Below, piece after piece: positions 20,586 through 31,034 of a stretch of 43,177 bases of DNA; positions within the stretch are counted from its first letter, which is position 1, and each line of letters begins with the position of its first letter. Source of the stretch: Mucidula mucida (lineage: Eukaryota; Basidiomycota; Agaricomycetes; Agaricales; Physalacriaceae); contig JADNYV010000294.1 in NCBI GenBank assembly GCA_015501055.1, positions 1 to 43,177 on the forward strand, written 5' to 3'. The translations under genes and the position numbers were made by a program. The notes beneath the pieces are model-generated. The model saw nothing but the letters and a program-made list of their open reading frames with translations, did no database searches and had not been told where the DNA came from.

Positions 20586-21269
20586 ATGGCACCCCTCATC
20601 CGTGGAAAGAAATTCTCAGAGCATGGAGCTGGTTTTATGGGTGGGAATGGTGATTGCCAGGCTGCCGGAGGTGCACATGGCGACACATTCAGAGGGTACA
20701 AGAATGAGGAAGCTAAGACAATTTGTGGAATACATGTACAGTTTGACCACCTTGTTGTATGTGCTTCTAATGTGATTTGGTCCTTAGTACTAAATTTCTT
20801 ATAGGGTGGAGCAATAATGGATATGGTAGCAAAATTTGCCTGTCCATCCATCTGGCGCCGTGTGCAGGCCAATATTCAATCTGCTTCAAAACTTGGTATC
20901 ACTGGATACAATATCTATGCGTGTAATGGATACTGTGTGTGTATTCATGTCAATGTTGATGCAGGGCATGGGCTCTATATTCAACTGGAATGGTTAGCAG
21001 ATCGACAATATGACAAGTATGGGTTCTGTCAACCTTCCTGGAAGTACTGGATCGCCACTGAACCAAATACATTATGGTATATCTTATCTGTTAAATGTTC
21101 TAATAGACTCAATACTTCCTCAGGTCCTTTTGCAGTGCCATCCTCATGGAACTATGCTTCCATCACTTCGCCCACTGGCCCCAGATATGATTTTGCACCA
21201 TTTGTGGAAACCAACCTTACTACTACTGCTTCAATGGCTGCTTCTATGAGTATGAGCACTTCACAGTAG
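20586..21269 (+). pseudogene. Possible 2-oxoglutarate/Fe(II) dioxygenase-like gene, degenerate
   Basis: The ATG at 20586 follows CTTTAGAC and may be an internal Met after an acceptor. Removing an intron at 20757-20804 (GTATGT...TATAG) gives HLV-GGAIMDMVAKF. Later segments read GITGYNIYACNGYCVCIHVNVDAGHGLYIQLEW, FCQPSWKYWIATEPNTLW and, after a probable intron at 21076-21124, CHPHGTMLPS, then in another frame SPTGPRYDFAPFVETN. The order H.(N/D).D, EPxTLWxF, HGTxLP, PRYxFxxF resembles the HxD...H...R layout of double-stranded beta-helix 2OG/Fe oxygenases, including fungal TET/JBP-like proteins. The first motif is imperfect and a frameshift lies near 21160. The family call is an inference from motif spacing. 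Confidence 0.35.
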
Positions 21270-21526
21270 CCAGAGGAAGTGCTTATGGTGTGTAAACAGA
21301 TCAGCACAACAGGCAAGCAGGAGCGGGAGCGCCAACTATCACCATTATCTCTGGCCCAGAACAACTAAACTGGACGTGTAATAGTGCCCCTTCCAACACG
21401 TACAAGCACAGTTGCCACAAAACATTGCCTAAGAAGAATGTCCAGGTGGCTTAAAAACATGCACATGCGGTTTCACTATAGAACAGGCAAGAACATATTG
21501 GAGGTTGTAGAACTACTAACTGTACA
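21270..21526. other. Short stretch, nothing recognised
   Basis: Between the oxygenase-like relic and the next fragment I see no gene. Confidence 0.3.
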
Positions 21527-21892
21527 TACAATGACATATATCCAATGCCTGAATCCATACTGATTTTCACTCTCCATGTTAGTAGTGTCTAAATTGGGAA
21601 CAAACATCAGCTCTTGTTGAAACTGCAGTGCATGCTCCTCATTAAATGGGCACTCAAATAATGGTACAACCACAGATAATAAACGCGTAGGTTGTCGAGG
21701 ATTGAAGGGATTCTCCACCACCTTGTCCTCTTCAACCTCCAGCTGATTGTAATCTGCATGATGGCGCAAGATGCTTGGATCCTCTATATCGTCCCAATTG
21801 ACACCACAGTAGTCCAAATTGTTGATGGCTTCACTGTCTGGATTGAACGTCTCAGCTAGATTGTGATAACATGGTTTATGAAGATGGATGTT
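21527..21892 (-). pseudogene. C-terminal fragment of a large fungal protein, possibly the integrase-like family
   Basis: The minus-strand frame reads YCGVNWDDIEDPSILRHH, ENPFNPRQPTRLLSVVV, CPFNEEHALQFQQEL and LDTTNMESENQYG. The G(V)xW..(I).DP...HH, NPF....P..LS.V.V..P.CPF pattern is one I associate with the tail of basidiomycete integrase-core proteins. It abuts the chromovirus at 21893. It faces away from the N-terminal fragment at 16727-17089, so if both came from one gene, a rearrangement is needed. Confidence 0.35.
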
Positions 21893-24554
21893 TGATGGGG
21901 TTACAACAACATTTGGATCAAAGAAGGTGATGAGTGGAAAGTGGTGTTTAGAACAAATCAAGGCCTGTTTGAATCCTCAGTTATGTTTTTTGGACTCACG
22001 AATTTGCCGGCAACGTTCCAATTGTTCATGAATCACACCTCTGAAGGAGTTGATTAACGACAAACATGTTATAGTTTACCTGGACAATATACTTATCTTT
22101 ACAAACACTCTTGAGGAGCATAGACATATGGTACACAGGGTATTAGAAATATTGCAAGTAAATAAGTTGTATTTAAAACTAAGAAATGTAGTTTTAAGGC
22201 ATACACTGTAGATTACTTGGGAGTGATTGTTGTCGGAGGAGAAGTCAAGATGGATCTGGCAAAAGTGGCTGTAATGAAGGAATGGAGGAAGCCGACAAAG
22301 AAGAAGGAAGTACAGTCATTCCTGGGCTTCTGCAATTTCTACCAATGTTTTATACGGGGATTTGCGGGGGTAGCAAAGCCATTAACATTGCTAACCGAGA
22401 AGGGCGAGTGGGTTTGGGGCAGGGAACAACACAAGGGGTTTGAGGAGTTGAAACAAAGGATGACGGAAGAACCCATCCTGATCGTACCATGCGATGATGG
22501 CAAGTTTTGAGTCAAGCCAAACTCCTTGAACTATGCAAATGGTGCTGTTCTTTCCCAGCTTATTGACGGAAAATGGCGACTAGTGGCTTTTTGATCTCGC
22601 ACGCTAAATGAAGTTGAACACAACTACAAGATCTACGACAAGGAAATGATGGCCATTATGGACTTGATCAACAACTGGAGACAGTATCTCCTTGGTGCTA
22701 AGGATACAGTGGAGGTTTTTACCGATCATCAAAACCTTCAGTTCTTCCGGAAGCCGCAGAAGCTGAATCGGAAACAAGTGAGATGGGTTACAGAATTATT
22801 GGAATATGACATACAGATGATTCATAAGCCAGGCAGGACGATGGGAAAAGCTGATGCCTTGTCAAGGATGACAGGTCTTGAGAAGGGGGAAAAAGATAAT
22901 GAAAACTTGCTAAAACCGGAGTTTTTTATTTCACAAATTTAATTTTCTTTACATACAGTAGCTACACCAGAAGACAAATTACTTAACAAAATCAAACAAA
23001 GAAAAGGAAACAAAGACAGATACGTACAAAGAGCATTGAAAAACAAAGAAAAAGGATGGAAAGAGAAGAAAAATGGACTTATTATATGAAAAGATCATAT
23101 TTACATACCAAAGGATAAGGAATTGCGGGGAAGAGTTATTGGAATGGACCATGACACACAGCTTGCAGGGCATCCCGGACGGTACAAGACCCTTGAGTTG
23201 ATTACACGTACCTATTGGTGGCCAGGAATTAGCCGAGACGTCCGTGAGAAGGGTATAAAAAATGCCAGGCCACAAAGTTACATCGCATGAAGCCGGCTGC
23301 ACCCCTTCACCCTATTGACATAATAAACGAGCCATGGAAGGTAGTAGGGACGAACATGATTGGAGAGTTGCCGGAGTTGGGAGGATACAATGTGATCAGC
23401 ATGTTTGTAAACCATCTTACAAAACAATTATGCATCATACCAATACACACCACCCTGACGTTAGAAGGTATGGCTCGCATCTATAGTGATTGCATTTTCC
23501 CCATACATGGGATGCCACAACAGATAATACATGATCGAGGACCGCAATATTACTCGCGCTTCATGAAGGAGTTGTACCGGTTGTTGGACATAGAAGGAGA
23601 CTTCACGACAGCATATCATCCCCAGGCAAATAGGCAAACAGAATGGTTGAACCAAGAAATCGAGCACTTCTTGCGGCTATTTATCAATTACTATCAGAAC
23701 AACTGGCATAAATGGTTACCCTCTGCTGAGTTTGTCTATAATGATTGGGAGCATTTGGCAACCAAGGTCACCCCGTTCTTTGCAGACATTGGCAGGCATC
23801 CATATAAAGGCACTGCTCCAAAAAGGATGTCTCGGAATGAGACTGCGCAGAAGTTTGCCAACAGAATGTGGAAGACATGGACTGAAGTAGGATTGGCATC
23901 AAAGATGGCAAAAGTGGACATGAAATGGTTCTATGACAGGAAAAGAACAAAGGCAGTAGAGTACAAGGAAGGCAACAAAGTATGGTTGGAAGGGACAAAC
24001 CTCAGCACGGACAGACTAATAAAGAAGCTAGATAACAGATACTTTGTGTCGTTCAAGGTGATCAAGAAGGTTGGGGCAAGCTCTTACAAGCTCTAGATCC
24101 CTCACATGTGAAAGAGCATCCATTTCGTGTTCAACGAGGCCCTGTTGCCGCCCTATCACAAGCCTTAGTTTCCAACACAACCCTGAGACATGTGTCCGCC
24201 ACCTGCAATTGAAGGAGCTGAGCTGGAATGGAAGATTGAGAAAGTGGTAAATTCCCGGAAGTACCGCGGAGGTTTCCAATACAAGGTTCACTGAAAGGCT
24301 TATGGCACACATAAGCAGATAGGGGAACCAGCATGCAATCTCAAGAATGCCGACAAAGCTATTCACAACTTTTACCAACAGTACCCGAGCAAGCTGAAGC
24401 CATCTGCACTTGCTCGCATTGAAGTTCCCATGTCGCAATTTCCATCACATTTATTCCGGCCCATGTCACCACCCGACACCAAACCCTTGATGTCATGCTA
24501 CCCTCTGAAGCCCTAATGAAGCGACTCTGGCGCAAAATGGAACTTGCGCCTTAA
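21893..24554 (+). pseudogene. Chromovirus pol, broken
   Basis: RT remnants with YLDNI (about 22077-22092, second Asp of YxDD lost) precede a connection and RNase H part: VQSFLGFCNFYQCFI, TLLTEKGEWVWG (22217-22510), then EMMAIMDLINNWRQYL, FTDHQNLQFF, GKADALSRM (22646-22870). The integrase zinc region GMDHDTQLAGHPGRYKTLE lies near 23145, and the core (23287-24096) has MFVNHLTK (Asp to Asn), IIHDRGPQY and TEWLNQEIE. The chromodomain at 24190-24370 is interrupted by stops. It ends at TAA 24552-24554, directly before the polypurine tract. Confidence 0.8.
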
Positions 24555-24565
24555 AAAGGGGGTGA
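24553..24565 (+). other. Polypurine tract of the plus-strand chromovirus
   Basis: AAAAAGGGGGTGA immediately precedes the LTR and is the expected plus-strand primer site. Confidence 0.7.
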
Positions 24566-25099
24566 TGTTATAAATTGCCATATTTTCATATTTTCACATC
24601 TCATTATATCTTATCGGGGGCTTGTCTTATCAAACAACTGTTTCATCATCTGTTTCGTCACCAATCATAATCCTTTTCATTACCGAAGCCGTATTCATGT
24701 CGAACACACGCCAAACACACAAATGATATTATACATGCCGATACCTCATAGACTTTCTATTGTATACACACCGCCAACACTTGTAGCACATATGGTTGTT
24801 TCAGTATTATTACTTACATGCAGTTACCACCCATATTTAATGGTTTTACGGACTAGTAGCATACAACATTGGATCAAGGGTGCGGAGCTATCCCTAGAGG
24901 AAACACATATGGACAAGGAGCTCCAAACACAGACTTACTAGTTAGTATATAAGCAGTAGTGTAGCATTGTTGTACTTTAGTTCCGATCTTGTTTATACAC
25001 CTGGTCTAGCCTAGTTCTACGAATACAAACACTTTCTTTTCCCTAAGTCTCTTTGTGGTACCTGGTTTAGTCTCATGGCTATAGTCAGTCGCTAATACA
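24566..25099 (+). repeat. 3' LTR of the plus-strand chromovirus
   Basis: It starts TGTTATAAATTG and ends GCTAATACA (the other copies end GCTAACA). The TATA box TATATAAGC is at about 24946-24955. Confidence 0.8.
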
Positions 25100-25679
25100 C
25101 GCACAGAATGGGACGCCAGCATCCTAGTTGTAGCGTGAATGAAGAAAAATAGTTTCATTTTTAATGGGGAAGATTGGGGAAAGATAGTGGGTCAAAAAGC
25201 TCACGCGCTCACGGCCCGATGTAGCCGGAAGGTCTTGCCATCAGTTACCAGTAAACATTATACAGTGAGCCTTCTTCCAACTGCCTTTGTTGCCCTTGTA
25301 TTGAACAGATTCTTTAACAGGCTTTCCCGTGAATACCACAACATCCAACATCAAGCTATGCAAGAGCTATGCCCAAAACGTTGTGCATCAATTGTGTTGA
25401 CTTCATACAGGCTACCTTTTGAGCAGGACTTTGCTAAAGCATATTGCAACCCTTCTACCATGAATAAATCCTCTATAGAACACAGCTTGAGCGACGTGTC
25501 TGCTGAGTTAGCAACACTGACCAAGGAAATTCAGTGTGTCAAGTTATTGGTTAGTGCGCTAAAGACACACCACACCCATCTCGAGAGATATATCCATTGC
25601 ACCACATGTTTCATTCAATTATCCCCCATCCGCCAACTTCCTACTAAAGTCCTTGGTATTGTCTTTTCCGCGGCGTGTA

Positions 25680-25687
25680 CTTCTTTC
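25680..25687. repeat. Target-site duplication CTTCTTTC, left
   Basis: CTTCTTTC precedes the TIR TAAGGATCAGCA and is repeated at 27898-27905 after the inverted TIR. Confidence 0.9.
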
Positions 25688-27897
25688 TAAGGATCAGCAT
25701 GGGTCGGCGGGTTCGGCGCGGGTCACGGGTTTTCCCGTGCACGGGTACGGGTACGGGTTGGTCCATCCCAATTTGGGCAAACCCGTGGTACCTGCACCTA
25801 ACCCGCCCTCTAAACTAGTGGTCATGCACCTCCAGGCCTCAATTTTGCTTCCGTTTTGTTTGCGATAAGCATGTAGATATAACTTGGTAGCTACGCAACA
25901 CCTTACAAAGCTAAAAATAATTGTACTCCTAATTATTGTACTTGCTACTGCCCACCATGCCTCCCGCGAAAGACCCCAACGCCTCGGCGACTAACTGTAA
26001 TCCTCTTAAACAGCGGAGCAATGGTTCCCACACTGATGGGGCCTCCTCGTCGTCCTCCGCCAGTGGTAACAAGAAAAAATCGACCACTAAGGACGTCGGT
26101 GCAGGAATGAAAGGAACACTGCTCAAACATGGTCATGCTATCGACAGAGGTCAGTACTACACATTAAGGCAAAGATAGTTGACTTACTGTTCCTCAGAGC
26201 CCATTGTACAGCAGCGCCGTCAGGGCAAACTGCCAGAGCGCTACCTCCACAATCGACAGCCAGCAACGGTCAACGCAGCTGCTGCCAAAGCAGCTGCTTC
26301 CAACATGGAAGAAGACGACAAGGACCTCGAGCAGCAACCACAACGTCCTCGCAAGAAGGCCAGGACGGTTCATAGCGACAACGATGAGCAGCAGCCCCCA
26401 CCGTCTTCTAAAACATCTCGCAAGACCACCGAGGAGGATGCACCTGACAACAATGATGATGCTCCTCTTCCTCGGCCGCCTGCCAGGCGATCTTGCAAGG
26501 TCACCGTTGAGGATGCGCCCGACGACAACAACAATTCTGCTCCTCCTAAGCCGCCTCGTAAACGGTCGCGTAAGACAACCGTTGAAGACGTCCCCGAGCC
26601 TGAGGACATCAACAGCAGCCATCGCCGCAATCCAACACCCGAGCACGAAGAGACTGAGGAAGAAAACTCTGTCAGTAAAATTTTACCCTCCCAGACGCGT
26701 CACTCACCATTTCCACAGTTCGCAAATCAAAGACGTGGACGTCTGGAATCTACGGATTCTATAAGACGCCCTACGTCGAGTACGTCGGTGCCTCCAAACG
26801 AGTATTGCACATGTTCCAGTGTGCCTTCTGCTCCATCAAGAAACGTCGCTTCCAAGATACCGGCAACAGAAATTCGAGTAGTGCCCTCGCCAAGCATGCC
26901 AAGGTGTGCATGGGCACAGAGCAGGTTGAATCCGCGCTCCAGTCGGGAAAGACGCCCACCGAGGTCAAGGAGATGCTCTCCGGGCACGCCAAGGCAGGAA
27001 ATAAGGATATTCGCGGGATGTTTGACGGCATGCAAAAGAAGGGTGTCCTGAGTTATTTGACGACTCAGCACACTCCCACACAGACAAGGTGAGTACGTGT
27101 ACCTGTTGTTCAACTTCGCTAACATTCCAGTAGGGCCGAGATTGTGTGATGGGTCATCAAAAGCTGTCGTCCATTTGAGATGGTCGCCGACCGAGGATTC
27201 CAAGGCCTCATAAAGACGGGGCGGCCCATGTACTAGATACCACATCCTACAACCGTCTCGCGCGACGTCAAGAAGGCTCTCGCAAAGACATGCCAACGCA
27301 TAGCGAAGATGTTGCAGGTGAGTTGATGATTCATGGTATCCGTCGAGCAGTGGCGTCGTGGCGACACGCAGTCAACCATGAGCAGTCGAGAGGTGGCGAC
27401 ACAGAGTCAACCACCGACAGCCACCCTTGCCAGAGCGTATCCGAGCTCGAGTGGTGGTGAGAGTGAAGAAGCGAACATACTGATCGCGTTACGTAGGAAT
27501 ATCCGGGAAAGATCCACTTTGCGACCAACACAGGTGACTGGTCGTTGAAAGGCTTGATCCACGACAATGATCTTGCCGTCATAACGAAGGATGGTGCAGT
27601 CAAGCCAAGCGCGACGGAGAAGAACCTTGTTGATGTTGATTTGCCAGATGGTTTTGATAATATTGGCAGTTCACTTCATGATGTTGAGATGGTATTTGTA
27701 TCCTCCGATGAGGAGATGTAGTACTGGTACCAAGTATACATATATTTCGCCCATTTTGACATGGTGAGCCCCGCGGGTACCCGTGACCCGGCGGGTTGTG
27801 GACTAACCCGTCTGTGCGGGTACGGGTAGGTACCCGCCACGGGTACGGGTACGGTCCGTGGTCCGGATACCCGCGGGAGTACCCGTGCTGATCCTTA
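25688..27897 (+). mobile_element. hAT transposon, 2210 bp, internally deleted (non-autonomous)
   Basis: The TIRs are TAAGGATCAGCAYGGGT at both ends, with a perfect 8-bp duplication CTTCTTTC. Subterminal GGGTACGGGT/ACCCGTACCC repeats lie at about 25700-25810 and 27765-27885. It carries only the N-terminal half of a hAT transposase (BED finger). The catalytic RNase H-like and dimerisation domains are absent, so transposition would need a helper. Confidence 0.85.
25957..27721 (+). pseudogene. hAT transposase, N-terminal part with BED zinc finger, truncated
   Basis: The start ATG is in a good context (CCCACCATGC). Introns are at 26150-26197, 26675-26718, 27089-27130 and probably 27317-27496. The protein opens with a Ser/Lys-rich region. 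Three imperfect repeats of about 32 residues follow (RKTT.EDAPD...PP.PPRKR), rich in Lys/Arg clusters that look nuclear-localising. A BED-type finger (FQCAFC ... LAKHAKVC) lies at about 26811-26913. Then comes the usual hAT stretch after the finger (KSCRPFEMVADRGFQGL, TVSRDVKKA), broken by TGA near 27147 and TAG near 27233. A short piece YPGKIHFATNTG leads directly to a C-terminal acidic tail, so several hundred catalytic residues are missing. Confidence 0.75.
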
Positions 27898-29302
27898 CTT
27901 CTTTCCAAAAGACTGAATACAAAACCCCGCTTTCCATCAGCCTTGTCTGCTCAAAATGGCGTGACATTTCCATTCCCACACCTGTCTTGTGGACAAACAT
28001 CTATGTTGCACCTTATTCACATACAGCTCGTGTACTTGTGTACCAACAGCGCTGCAAAGGGATTCTGATTTGCATCAAGGTAGAAATTCCTGTCAAAGTC
28101 CACCCTCATCTGTATCATGACAATGGTGATCATCCCTCCGGACTGACCTACAAGAATCATGTTGACGTTATGGCCGATATCTATGAGAGCTTTGCTCAGT
28201 GGAGGCATGCCAAGTTTTATATAAACCTCGCAGGTATCAAACTTTTACAAGATCTTTCTGGTCTCTGGGCCAATGACACGGAGCAGTTGGAGGCACCCAA
28301 TCTCAATTCCCTTATATTGGCAATGAAGGATGCTCAGGTTTCCAACATGTCCAGCCTCCCCAGCATTTTCAGTGTGGCGCCTTCCCTGACTGCCGTTAAC
28401 CTTCTTGATCGTTGTGCTAGCCAACCATTTCTTTGAACAGATAGCCGACTACCTTGGGGACAGTTACAACGTGTTCAGACTAGTCAGGGGAATCCAGCGA
28501 AGCTGATGGATCTCGAAAATAATTTCCAAGATGCAGAGGGAAGAACACTTGTTCTCAACGAACCGCACGAGCGCTCAATAACAGAATTCTTCCTATCCCT
28601 CGAGATATCGTTCACACGCCACCTCACCACCCTTATCCTTAATTCGGAGTCCTGGAATGATGATGTGTTCGACTTTTTCGGCGACCTCGCCATTCCTACT
28701 CTCAAAAACCTGTCGCAACGGACGAATCTATGACAACCCAATCGTCGCGCTGCCTCAATTCCTCCAGTCTTCGCAATGCCAACTGAGCACGTTCCGTCTT
28801 GTCATGCACGGCCGGGGTGGTACATATACTGCACAACCAACGCTGGCGGACACTTTGGTTGATGCACTTCATGAGATGGCCCATCTTAAATCCTCACAGG
28901 TTATCGAAGCTGCTTCAGGACTGCCTCTACTCAACAAGCAACTTTTCGAGCAGCTGTCCACAGATACCTTCCTGCCCAAGTTGAAGTCTCTCGAACTGGT
29001 GTGGGCAGAGGATTGCCAGCCCGACAGAGAACTGCTCTCCGCTCTCTCAGCGCGCGCAGACGGTCGTCTCTCGTCTGTTGTTCTCGGTATCCGTAACGGG
29101 GGCAACCTTGGACCGGATGTTCTGGTGTGTTTGCGGGGGCTGCGACAGAAGAATGTCCGAGCTACGCGCTGGTAGTGCTCTTTTTTGTTATTAAGGGGCG
29201 GTTGAAGGAGCTATGAGGTTATTATTGGTTGGGGTTGTAGGATATGAATCAATGTCCGTCTGCACTGCCAAAACGCCCTAATCACTTCGTTCGTACACCC
29301 CG

Positions 29303-29336
29303 TGGCCCATGGCCCATGGCCCATGGCCCATGGCTG
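29303..29336. repeat. Short tandem repeat (GGCCCAT)n
   Basis: About four to five copies of the 7-bp unit GGCCCAT, between the F-box pseudogene and the next gene. Confidence 0.8.
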
Positions 29337-29472
29337 CCGATGACTGGGCACTTTACGTGAAAGACTATCCATTTAAATTCCACAGGCCGCTCTACGTCCT
29401 CTGATGTGAGGTAATAGGTGCCACAGTGCCACACTGCGGCACAGCACAGCTAGTCCATATAAAGCTTCAGCA

Positions 29473-30686
29473 ATGACGGCTGTTTCTCATCCTGACCTCC
29501 ACCCAGCGACAATGGAACGTCTACCCAATGAACTGATCTACCACATCATCGACCTCGCCTCCGACAGGAGGTCTCTTTACCAACTCAGTCTGGTCAACAA
29601 GGCGTTTGCAGTGTACGCGCGTCAATGCTTATTCCAGGACCTATCCATAAAGACCTGTCCCGAAATACACATCCCGTGGTGCGTCAACCGGAATAAATAC
29701 GGTGGAGTATGCGAAAGCAACTGCATCAAAGAGTTAGCACCGGTCTTGAAAGCGCCTGCGCCTGCTTCAACCATACCCCGCACGATACGCACCTTGACTT
29801 TGGACGGAAGAAGAATTGATGGCTACAGTTTTTCGCACCAGGCCAAAGAGAAGCATACGGGAGGCATGGATGACGAACGTGTTACTGCCCCGGTTTTGGG
29901 GTACTTCGAAGCGGTCCAGGAATTGCGGCTGTTACAGGTCCCTCTCTACCCCTTCTCATCCTGGGCGTTGTTTCGATGGCGCCCATTAACTCTTCTGTCA
30001 TCGGTCCGGACTCTTGTTTTGGACAACACGAAATTTTACGGAGGACCCCTCCCGCGCTTCACTCCTTCATTTCCAGAATGCCGAATCTCCAGAGTCTGCA
30101 TATGAAGGGCGTCAGGTGGGCCGGGAAACAGAGTCGCTGGCCGGGGTACCCAGACGACATGCCAGGTTGGGCCGCCATTCTGGAATGTTCACCAAACGAT
30201 GCGTGGCGCCAAACAGTCAGAGAGACCATATTCCCCCAACAATGGAAGCCTATCCCCTCTTCCCCCAGTCATCTTATCCTTCACCTCAAAGATTCAGAAG
30301 ACGCACTCTCTTGGATCATGATGCCAATGCTATCGGAAACACTGAGCAAGCTTTCCTCGCTTGAAATACAACCCATGATGGTTGGGAACGATGTCGCAGA
30401 TTTCTTGCTGGAACGACTGCTGGCGAGCGTGCCCAACATTGTTGACTTGACCTTTTGCTGGCATCACACGAGGGGATCCGTAAGCACCAATCTCTTCCAC
30501 CCCGATCTAAGCCTGTGCACTTCGCTTCGCACTTTGCAGCTTCAATTGAGGTGTAAGCATGAGCGAACGACATGGCCCTCATGTCGGGAATGGCTTCATT
30601 CCACGGCGCGCTCGATACGTGATCTGCCAAGTCTCCAACATGTCCAGGTCACAATGGATCCGACCATTGACGATACGTTGCGTTAG
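29473..30686 (+). pseudogene. F-box/LRR-like gene, type B, with one frameshift
   Basis: It starts at ATG 29473 and has a clear F-box: MERLPNELIYHIIDLASDRRSLYQLSLVNKAF, followed by YARQCLFQDL. The LRR-like half follows (TIRTLTLDG, VQELRLLQVPLYPF, SSVRTLVLD). Near 30036-30050 the sequence GGACCCCTCCCG replaces the GGTCCTTCCG of the paralogue (two extra bases), which shifts the frame. The correct continuation (ALHSFISRMPNLQSLHMKGV ... LERLLASVPNIVDLTF ... HVQVTMD) lies in the next frame to TAG at 30686. Everything else is intact, so this may be a recent pseudogene or a sequence error. It would be a substrate receptor of an SCF ubiquitin ligase if functional. Confidence 0.7.
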
Positions 30687-31034
30687 GAAGCTAGCAAGGC
30701 GCCTGCTTTCGACGTCGACAAGGACTTGTGTGCAGAAATATTAGGTTCTTTGTTACTAGATAGTTATCGGTTATGGTTGCTGAGTTTGATGTACCGACAT
30801 GTTGTAATAGATTTGAGGACTCGTACATCCCACCCAGTGACTGATCACTGTCAAAATATATAAGACTTCCAACTAAATGCATAACGGAACGCTACCGCTA
30901 AGCAGTTCCTCCTACTGCTGACCATTGGACTCCTAATGAAATAAAACGGGAGTGTAGCTAGTCGCCGGAGGAAATCTCCTCGCCGACGGCGTAATGGCAG
31001 CCAAGTACTGGGCGTTGAGCGAATTGCGAATTGC
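30687..31034. other. Intergenic stretch between the F-box gene and the coilin homologue
   Basis: It holds the 3' sides of two convergent genes. An imperfect hairpin (GTCGCCGGAGGA / GAGGAGATT..., about 30960-30990) lies downstream of the coilin stop. No gene is seen. Confidence 0.4.

Larger units (their letters stand above)
21893..25099 (+). mobile_element. Chromovirus (Ty3/gypsy), plus strand, 5'-truncated within reverse transcriptase
   Basis: It begins in RT ([12 protein letters not shown]) and runs through RNase H, integrase and chromodomain to a polypurine tract and a complete LTR ending near 25099. It is the head-to-head partner of 17090-20470, and its truncation point lies within about 60 codons of that element's. 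Confidence 0.8.
25358..29175 (+). pseudogene. F-box-like gene (type A) interrupted by a hAT element
   Basis: Exonic parts are 25358-25687 and 27906-29175. It begins MQELCPKRCASIVLTSY, with a coiled-coil-like stretch (EIQCVKLLVSALKTHH) and then the F-box start LSPIRQLPTKVLGIVF. After excising 25688-27897 and one 8-bp duplication the frame runs CTSF into QKTEYKTPLSISLVCSKWRD without loss. It continues to TGA at 28436, then needs frameshifts through 28440-28740 before a long matching tail (LVDALHEMAHLKSSQVIE ... RADGRLSSVVLGIRNGGNLG). It was therefore already, or has since become, a pseudogene apart from the insertion. It is closest to the intact gene at 34461-36080. Confidence 0.8.

Noticed and set aside
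25700..25810. Telomere-like GGGTACGGGTA repeats
   Set aside because: They lie just inside hAT TIRs on both sides and differ from the TTAGGG telomere unit; they are subterminal repeats.
26194..26646. Leu/Arg-rich minus-strand frame opposite the hAT transposase
   Set aside because: It mirrors the three acidic/basic repeats of the transposase exon and has no independent support.
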